Assembly (NCBI GenBank): GCA_023374025.1
Contig: SIJG01000073.1
Coordinates: forward strand, 1 to 64,000
Direction: 5' to 3'
Source of the DNA: Heterodera schachtii
Taxonomy: Eukaryota > Nematoda > Chromadorea > Rhabditida > Heteroderidae
DNA: 64,000 bases
Shown here: piece after piece, positions 56,571 to 64,000 of the stretch
Layout of the letters: the number at the start of each line of letters is the position of its first letter
How positions within the stretch are numbered: the first letter of the stretch is position 1
Made by a program: the position numbers and the translations under genes
Notes under the pieces: generated by a model
What the model was told of the DNA's origin: nothing
The model's database searches: none
Seen by the model: only the letters and a program-made list of their open reading frames with translations

Positions 56571-59541
56571 TCATATTGGGCATTTATGTTTTGTGCTCCG
56601 TTTTGCTTCTTTCACTGTGACATCAATGACCACTGACACTTTGTCCTCGCTTTTGTCGTAGAAGCCTTTGTTTGGGTCCATCAATTTCTTAATTACCCCA
56701 TAATGGGTCAATTAAGCAAATGTTTAAATGTCACTCACAGCAAATGAAATGAAATTGGCATATCCACTGTGGTTCTTTTTATTGTCAAAAATTTTGTCAT
56801 CGAATTCTCTTCTTATATCCGGCATTCCCTTCTTTTGTGAGACAATTCGAAAGGTTGCCGAACATTTGCAACTCCACTTTGCGTCTAATAATAAATAAAT
56901 TAATTGTTGTTAATTATATTAATTATTAGTAATTTTACACCTTCTTTTGGAGCATTGCACAAAAGGTAAATGTCCAAACATTTCTCATTGTCAATGCTTT
57001 CATCATTCTTTTCAATTTCTGCCCATATTTTCCATGGAAATCCGTTGATGTGAACAGTTTCACTTTTACGTTCACTTCCAATGACTTCTCGCGCAAATTC
57101 CGTCACTTTTTCAATTTCCATCAAAAGTATCCCTCTCGGTTTGCTTTGATCCAAAATGAATTGCTCCGTTTTTTCATCTTTCATTGTGACATCAATGGCC
57201 AATGTCACTTTGTCCTCTTCTCTGATGTAAAATTCTTTGCTTGGGCACATTAATTCCTTAATTGACCATAATTAGACCAATTAGGGAAAGTTATATTGGT
57301 TGGCACTCACCGCAAACGAAATGAAATTTCCAAATCCCCAATTATTTAATTTACTGTCAAAAACAAGATCATAAATTGTCCCAATCGAATTCTCAGCCCC
57401 GTTGTTTTGCGAGACAATTCGAAAAGTTGCCGAACGAACGTAGCAGCGCCAATTCGAATCTTAATGATATTAATCATCGTTGTTAATTAGCATTAATTAA
57501 CAGTTAATTTGTACCTTCTTCTGGGGCATCGCACAAAAGATAAATGGCCAACCATTTCTCATTATTTTCAGTGCTTTCCATTTTCTTTTCTATTTCTGCC
57601 TGTATTTTCCATGGAAGTCCATTTATGTACACTTTTTCGCTGTGCCGACTGCTCAAAACTTTCTCTCGTGCAAATTCCGACACTTTTTTTAATGTCCAAC
57701 AAAAGTGTGCCATTTGTCCGATCAGAAAACCGTCCATTAGTCGGAAATGGCATTGGGAAAAGTCCGTCGGAAATCACATGACAATTTGGAAGGGCATGGA
57801 ACTGGTAAACAGCAATCAGTTCATCTTTTGATAAAACACCAAAGGGAACTGTAAAATGGGATAAAATTTAAAGAATTCATTTCCTTTATAATTGGTTTTA
57901 CTAATTTTCTCCGAAAATTCTTTTTGTGAGAAAAGCGGAAAGCGAATTTTGAACAATGCCGGTCCAAGCATTTGACGGCGATTCTCTGCTGAACAAACAA
58001 TGCCATTTTCATGGCACTTTTCATCGGCCCAGTGGAGCGCCTTCAAATAAAGTTTAATGGGAATAATTAAACGAATAATAAAATTTAGAATAAAATTTAG
58101 TTTTTAAATTTAGGTATTTGTGAAAAAATTACCGCATTCCAAATTGAAATTTCTCCATTGATTTGCAATTCGTCACGCTCTAAAATTTCGCACAACAATT
58201 TTTGATCAATTTGCAAAAATTCATCCGATTTGAGCAAAGTGTCCGCATTTTTGCCAATATAAGCCAAACAACAATTGGCAAAATTCTAAAATTCAAAGGA
58301 AAAATAATCTTTAAAATGTAGTCTTTCTCTGAGAGTCTAAGCGCGAGAAAAGACTCGAGTTCTTCTTGTCTAGGTTTTCGAGTTTCAGAGACCAAGATTT
58401 CTCTAATCCTCTAATGATTGATTGATTGGCTTTTGATCAACTTTAAAAAAAAAATTCATTTTTTGAGGCTGATTCGAGTCTCAATGAGAGAAAAATCTCT
58501 GATTTTTTGGTCTCACAATCAGACATCAACAATTATTTGGTCTTAAAATGTTTTTAATATTATATATAAAAATTTGCAATATTTTTTTACAAATATATTG
58601 AAATTCAAGACCGAAAAATTCACGAGATTGAGTTTAATCACTCAAAAAAAAAAATCATTCTAACAATAAACAATTTATATGTACTTTTCTGGAAAATATA
58701 AACTAACAAAAATAGTTGAAAAATAGCAATTTTTATTTCTTTCGGCATTTTTCAATTTTTCCTACCCACCTCCAAGTTGAAAAGGCGAGCCTGGGCGAAA
58801 GCGAAGAAAACATTGCGCAATTCGGAGATGGGAATTTGCGAAGATGCGTTGACCAGGGAGGGGATATTGTATTTTTTGGCTAATTAAATCATTTAATTAT
58901 TTTTTTCCAAATTAAATTAAATCCACCGGCGTAAAGCACTGCCATGGCATTGTTTCCGTTCAATTCGCTCAAATCATCCGCGTAAATGAAGCTCAACATC
59001 ATTTTGAATGCTGCTGCTTCAACGTCGGGGACCTCCACGGGACAATTAGCAGAGGCTAATTGAAAATTATTAGTTTAAGAGAGGCGGCTAATTGAAAATT
59101 TAATTAGAGCATTAGCAGAGGATAATTGAAAAATAATTAGTGTAATTAGAGAGATTATTGACAACTAATTCATTAATATTATACATGTCATTCTTAATAT
59201 TTTACCGAATTCCGCTCTTTCTTTTTTGGCATCAAATCGGAACATTGCCGCAAATACGGCGGAAGCGTGCTTCAAAATGAGTTTATGGGCTGGCACGCGC
59301 TTAAAAGGATTAAATTTAAAAACAACCAAAAATGACTAATTTCACTAAAATTTTCATTAGTTTTAATTAAAAGAATTAATAATAATGATTTTCAATTTTT
59401 TTAAATTAAATAATTAATAAATTAAATTTTAATTAAAAAACTCGCCGCTTTTTCGTCTCCGTCCCCCACCAAAAAATAAACATCCGCGTCCTCACTCGTG
59501 CTCAACAAATGCTTCATTCGTTCAGCCAACGGTTTGGACAT
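56571..59541 (-). CDS. BTB-BACK-MATH-MATH gene 4, most complete
   Basis: Exons: 59,446-59,541 (MSKPLAERMKHLLSTSEDAD), 59,206-59,299, 58,927-59,055, 58,770-58,879, 58,133-58,285, 57,902-58,040, 57,515-57,848, 57,311-57,459, 56,941-57,256, 56,739-56,884, 56,571-56,687. BTB (VPAHKLILKHASAVFAAMFR; MLSFIYADDLSELNG), BACK (CCLAYIGKNADTLLKSDEF; ALHWADEKCHENG), then two full MATH domains (INGLPWKIQAEIEKK with ATFRIVSQNNGAEN; INGFPWKIWAEIEKN with ATFRIVSQKKGMPD). First donor is GCGAGT; the acceptor before 58,040 is a normal AAG. Only defect seen: seven A instead of six at about 57,684 (DIKK|VSEFARE), a homopolymer where sequencing error is plausible. An upstream in-frame ATG (MMELLI) is also possible. 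Likely CUL3 substrate adaptor. Confidence 0.8.
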
Positions 59542-59945
59542 GATAAGCAATTCCATCATTCGTTTAATTATCTATTTAAATCCTGGAAAAATAATGGCAA
59601 CAAATTAAAATTAAATGATTCAAAATTAGCAAGAAATAAATACCACGGCACAAAATCAGCAAGACTTTATTTTCAGTTGGACTAATATGTATGATATTTT
59701 AAGGAATTTGTAGCAAAAAAAACATGCAAGTGTTTGTTATGCTCCTTCCCCCCTGTTTTTTACGCATTTTTTCATCGCTTTGCCATCGGTAAAAAAAATG
59801 GATCCAAATAAAATGCAAATGTAAACAAATACATATTGTTTTTCAACAAAAATTGAAAGAATAACGCGATGTACGAATAAATTAATACATATGAATTAAT
59901 AAACAAATTTGTATTTTTGGATAGAAAAAAAGTGCGAGAAAATTG

Positions 59946-60209
59946 GGCTCCATTCAAGTTTACGCGTCCAATGAGTGACCACATCTGGGATAAAAGCAAC
60001 AGACAAAAAGTTTATTCTTGAAAATACACGAAAAGTTATCAAATTTTTTCTTAATATAAGTATTTGTATTTTCTTGTATTTATAAATTTCCCTAGACTTT
60101 AAGCTTTCGAATGATACCAAGAATGTTTGGATTGACCAAGTAATAAAAAAGTTATGACCTAAAAAAGTGAGGATGGTCACTCATTGGACGCGTAAATTGG
60201 AATAGAGCC
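59946..60209. mobile_element. 264-bp foldback element of the 38.7-kb family
   Basis: Ends GGCTCCATTCAAGTTTACGC and its approximate complement (GCGTAAATTGGAATAGAGCC). Exact 8-bp target duplication GAAAATTG (59,938-59,945 and 60,210-60,217). Interior TTTCGAATGATACCAAGAAT matches the 38.7-kb element. Confidence 0.88.
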
Positions 60210-60394
60210 GAAAATTGAATATATTCAAATACCGTTGATAAAGAAAAAAGTTATATAAAGTTATAATGGAAAACATTCTGGCGCCCAACCGTGCGCGCCC
60301 AACTGAGGTAGACCGGGAGTAGTACCGGACAAATCTTAGAAATAAGGCAAAATGCGATCTCTGACAATTGATGTGATCGGTTTTGTTTAATTGT

Positions 60395-62743
60395 TTATGA
60401 TTTGTCTTCCGCCGCTGTTTTTGCTTCTTTTACAATGAAATCAACAGTTAATGCCACTTTGTCCTCGCTTCTGTTGTAAAAGCCTTTGCTCGGGTCCAAC
60501 AATTTCTTAATTACCCCCCATAATTAAGCAAAAAATTTGAATTGTTATTCACCGCAAATTTAATGAAATTTTTGAATCCCCAGTCATATAATTCACCATT
60601 AAAAACATGGTCTTTAAATTCCTTCATGAAATCCCAAACACCGTCCATTTTTAGCATTTAAATTGCACCTTTTTTGGCGCGTCACACATAAGGTAAAAGC
60701 CCAACCCTTTGTCATCTTCTCTGTTATAAAAACCATTGCTTTGGTCCATCAATTCCTTAATTACACATAATTATGTCAATTAAGAAAATTTTTTTAATTA
60801 TTGCAAACGAAATGAAATTAGAGAATCCCCAGTTATTTAATTCATTATCAAAAACATGGTCACAATGTGTGCCAATAGAATTCTCGGTGCCATTTTTTTT
60901 GTGAAATAATTCGAAATATCGCCGAAACTTTGCAACGCCATTTCATTTCTTAAACTCAATTTATTAGTAAAATTAATTGAACACTTTCACCTTCTTTTGG
61001 ACCGTCACAACGGATGAAAAAGTCCAAGCATTTTTCTACGTTTTCCTCATCCGTTGTTACTTCCGCCTTTATTTTCCACGCAAGTCGCTTTATTTGAACA
61101 GTTTCGCTGAACTGCTTGCCCTCCCAAATTCTGACACTTTTTCAATGTCCATCAAAAGGGTTCCTTCCGTCCAAATTCTTTCCTCGCTAGGAAATTTGGG
61201 CAGCAGCAATGGGTCGGAAAAGCGATTAAAATTTGGTTGGAATTTGTGTTGTTGAACGCCGATCACTTCTTCAGTTGTTAACACGCCGGACGGAACTGTA
61301 AAAAATGTGTTTGTACTGGATAATTTGGTGCTGGAACGTTAGTTAAAAAACCATCAAATTTAAATTTTTGGATAGAAAATTATTCATAACTTCGTCCAAA
61401 AATGAATCAAATTTTAATAATTTTCGATAGCCCTAAATGATTTCTATGTATTATCATGCAAATTTTCAAAAAATTCATCAACTTTCAAAAAGTTAAGATG
61501 TGAGAAGATCAAAAATCTTTTGTTTATTGATTATTTTTCTTCATAACTTTTCTTGAAACTTAACGAATTTTTTATTGAGATTTTGGTACCAATAAAATCC
61601 GCCGGGATTTTCTTTAATTTTTATCAAAATTTTTTAAATTTTTTTACCAATATTCTGCGAAAATTCCTCATCTGGAATGAGTGGAAAGCGAATTTTGAAC
61701 AGTGCCGGACCGAGAACGGCACGACGATTCTCTGATGAGCATTCTTTGGCACTTTGACAGCATTTGGCGTCAGCCCAACGGAGCGCCGAAAAAAAACAAT
61801 AAAAATTTAATTGAAAATAAGATTCCAATTTAATTTGTAGTAAATTTACTGCTTTCCAAATTGAAATTTCTTCATGGATTTGCAATTCGTCACATCCAAA
61901 AATTTTCACAACAATTTTTGGTCAATTTGTAAAAATTCATCCGATTTGAGCAAAGTGTCAGCATTTTAGCAATAAAAGACAAACAATTATTGGCATAATT
62001 ATAAATTATTAAAAATATTATTAAATAGAAATTATATTTAAAATTTGTTTAAATTGCACTTCCAAGTCGAAAAGGTGAGCCTGGGCACTAGCAAGGAAAA
62101 CATTGTGCAATTCGGAGATTGGAATTTTCAAAGATGCGTTGACCAAGCCAGGGATATTGTATTTCTTGGCTAATTAGAAATTAATTATTATTTTTTTATA
62201 TAATTTTCAAAGTAAATCCACCGGCGTAAAGCACAGCCATTTAATTGTCTCCATTTAATTCGTTCAAATCATCCGCGTAAATGAAGCTCAACATCACTTT
62301 GAACGCTGATGCTTCAACATCGGGGACCTCCACCACAGGGAAATTAGCATAGACTAATTGAAAATAATTAGGATAATTAGCAGAGGCTAACTAAAATAAA
62401 TTAGATATTCATTTGTTACCATTCTCTGCTCTTTCTTTCTTTGTGTCAAAAAGAAACATTGCCTCAAATACGTCGGAAGCGTTTTTCAAAATGAGTTTAT
62501 GTGCTCGCAAAAGCTTAAAAGAATTAAAATTTAATTTAAAAGAACCCTTTTTTGGACCCATCCCCGTCCACGACCTTCGCTAATCTCTTCCCCGAAATGT
62601 CGGGGGCCATAATTAGACGAATTATAATTAGGCGATTTAAAACTCGCCTCTTTTTCGTCTCCATCCCCCACCAAAAAGTGTACATCAGCATAATCACCCG
62701 TGCTCAACATCAGCTTCGTCCATTTAGCAGCCGACTTGGGCAT
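60395..62743 (-). pseudogene. BTB-BACK-MATH gene 5, disrupted
   Basis: Exons: 62,648-62,743 (MPKSAAKWTKLMLSTGDYAD), 62,420-62,513, about 62,226-62,358, 62,062-62,171, about 61,850-61,998, about 61,650-61,786, about 60,990-61,298, then MATH pieces to a TAA at 60,395 (KLLDPSKGFYNRSEDKVALT). First donor GCGAGT. In the BTB exon GACAATTAAATGG replaces GACAATGCAATGG, giving a stop. The BACK exon acceptor is AT rather than AG and the exon loses one base (TTGCTAAAATGC). The acceptor at 61,786 is TTTTTTTTCG. The MATH exon shifts after SEFGR. Probably inactive, though its reading frames are still mostly recognisable. Confidence 0.75.
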
Positions 62744-62759
62744 GAGAAATTGAAAGTTT

Positions 62760-64000
62760 TACTAAATTATTAATTAGGTAATTAAATATTATTAATTTTA
62801 AATTTTCTCATGCGAGAACATAAAAATTTACATAAAAATATGAAAATCATTCTCCATCTTTTTAATTTTAAAAACTGAATTGCAAAATTATTGTAAATTT
62901 GTTAAAAAATTGAAATTTCTATACATTTTGTTTAATAATTTATCACAATTTTTAAATGTGCAATAAAAAAGTTTGCTTTTTTAATTTGCTGCTTTATGTA
63001 TTTTTAAATGAGAATTTTATATAAAAAAGTACATAAGTAAAAAAAAAGTGTTGGAAAATGCCAAAAATGAAATTTCTTCTAGAGGAGGCACATATAAACT
63101 CCGGCAAAACGATGACCTAAAAATAGGGAAAACCAGTGAAATGAATTTGATTGAATTAATCCATCTTTTTCCCCAATTAAAATGAAAAAGATTAGGTGTA
63201 CAAAAAAATGTTAATGAATTTTGTTTTTCATAATTATGAGATAAAATAAAAATCTTTTTCGTTTTTGTTCTGTCCAATTTGTCAAGTTTGATAAAAAAGT
63301 TAAATTATTTTGATAATTTCATTAAGTTTTAAACTATAATAATTTTTATTGATATGACAGGCTATTTTAGCCCAAAATTTGGCCATATCGCATGCAATTA
63401 ATTCTGAGACTGGGAGGCCAAAATTGAGCGCCTTCTTTAATAACTATATTTTTGAGAAGAAACGAACAACTGGGAATTTCTTTTCATCATTTAGGTCATT
63501 TTAATAGGGTCTTATAAAAATTTTTGTTAAAAAAATTAAAAATTAACGGTGGAGATTCAAAATAAAAATACAATATTCAACAAAGGTTTTGGACAAGACA
63601 CTGAAAACAGCAAATTTTATGAATGTGTGGGCATTTTAGTGGCAAAAAAATTGGAAAAAAATTTCTTGAAAATTGCCTTTGTTCATTTGTTTATGTCGCC
63701 GCAATCTCGCCTTAAAACAATGTGAAATTTGATGGACCATTTATGGGAAAAAAATGAGATAAAGTTGGAAAATCCCACATTCTGTCATTTTCCGAGGACA
63801 TGCCCAAGCCGTTCTCTTTGATTTTGGGTTGAATCTGGTATTAAAAATACGCAAAAATTAATCTCATCCCTTTATCATTTGGTAATAATCACTACTAATG
63901 ATAATGATAATGAACACAACAACAAAAATTCCCATCATTGCACATATGGCACGGGCATCCGCGCGCGATGAGAACGTTAGCCCCGAATTTCTTCTTCGGT
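62760..64000. other. Right-hand intergenic sequence, no gene seen
   Basis: Very AT-rich. No family exon, target duplication or clear inverted repeat was recognised. The last 60 bp (GCACGGGCATCCGCGCGCGA, then GAACGTTAGCC) are GC-richer and may enter a gene beyond the edge, but no frame can be assigned. Confidence 0.4.

Noticed and set aside
63017..63277. Minus-strand open frame of 86 codons near the right edge
   Set aside because: Low-complexity, AT-driven residue composition, no splice sites or family resemblance.
1..64000. CRISPR array or bacterial operon
   Set aside because: Introns, domain families, hAT transposon and AT-rich spacers are all eukaryotic. Short repeated words are transposon arms without unique spacers.

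Overview
The window looks like nuclear DNA from a plant-parasitic cyst nematode (Tylenchina, Globodera/Heterodera-like). This is inferred from AT-rich sequence, short introns (about 30-100 nt) with TTTTCAG-type acceptors, an intron-rich PRIM1 gene, and expanded F-box-like and BTB/BACK/MATH families whose residues resemble those of cyst nematodes. No database search was possible. Exon coordinates were read by eye and may be off by one or two bases.

Layout. (1) 1-29,700: a decaying tandem array of one F-box-like gene family, about 15 units recognised by a conserved 3' tail. One copy (16.0-17.5 kb) is open from the F-box to the stop. One (2.7-4.35 kb) has a single visible frameshift in the F-box exon. 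One leaves the left edge on the minus strand. The rest are truncated, frameshifted or mosaic, with exons joined in the wrong order. (2) 29,900-39,260, minus strand: three closely spaced conserved genes in transcription order, namely DNA primase small subunit (PRIM1, complete, 10 exons), a NUP205/NUP192-like nucleoporin ending after about 424 residues, and a small, probably mitochondrial, single-pass membrane protein. Gaps of about 207 and 158 bp suggest an operon. Degenerate copies of the 3' part of this block lie inside the F-box array at 8.0-8.95 kb and 26.03-26.31 kb. (3) 40,000-62,750: five BTB-BACK-MATH genes (two plus, three minus). Four start with a GC-donor intron and three lack AG at one particular acceptor. 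Most carry frameshifts or stops.

Mobile DNA overlies all three regions. One apparently full-length hAT transposon (52,783-55,526) has an 8-bp target duplication, terminal inverted repeats, subterminal repeat arrays and a multi-exon BED/hAT transposase gene. At least a dozen short non-autonomous elements with inverted ends also have exact or near-exact 8-bp target duplications. They fall into families told apart by the short word repeated next to their ends. The most striking observation is that seven or more of these otherwise different elements carry the same internal module: an AT-rich stretch followed by a GC-rich near-palindrome (core CGGCGCCTATCGGCACCG). Two of them also share a whole interior that includes a tRNA-like A-box/B-box segment.

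Functionally, F-box and BTB/MATH proteins are both typical substrate adaptors of cullin E3 ubiquitin ligases, so the window holds two birth-and-death adaptor clusters flanking a housekeeping block that serves replication, the nuclear pore and mitochondria.
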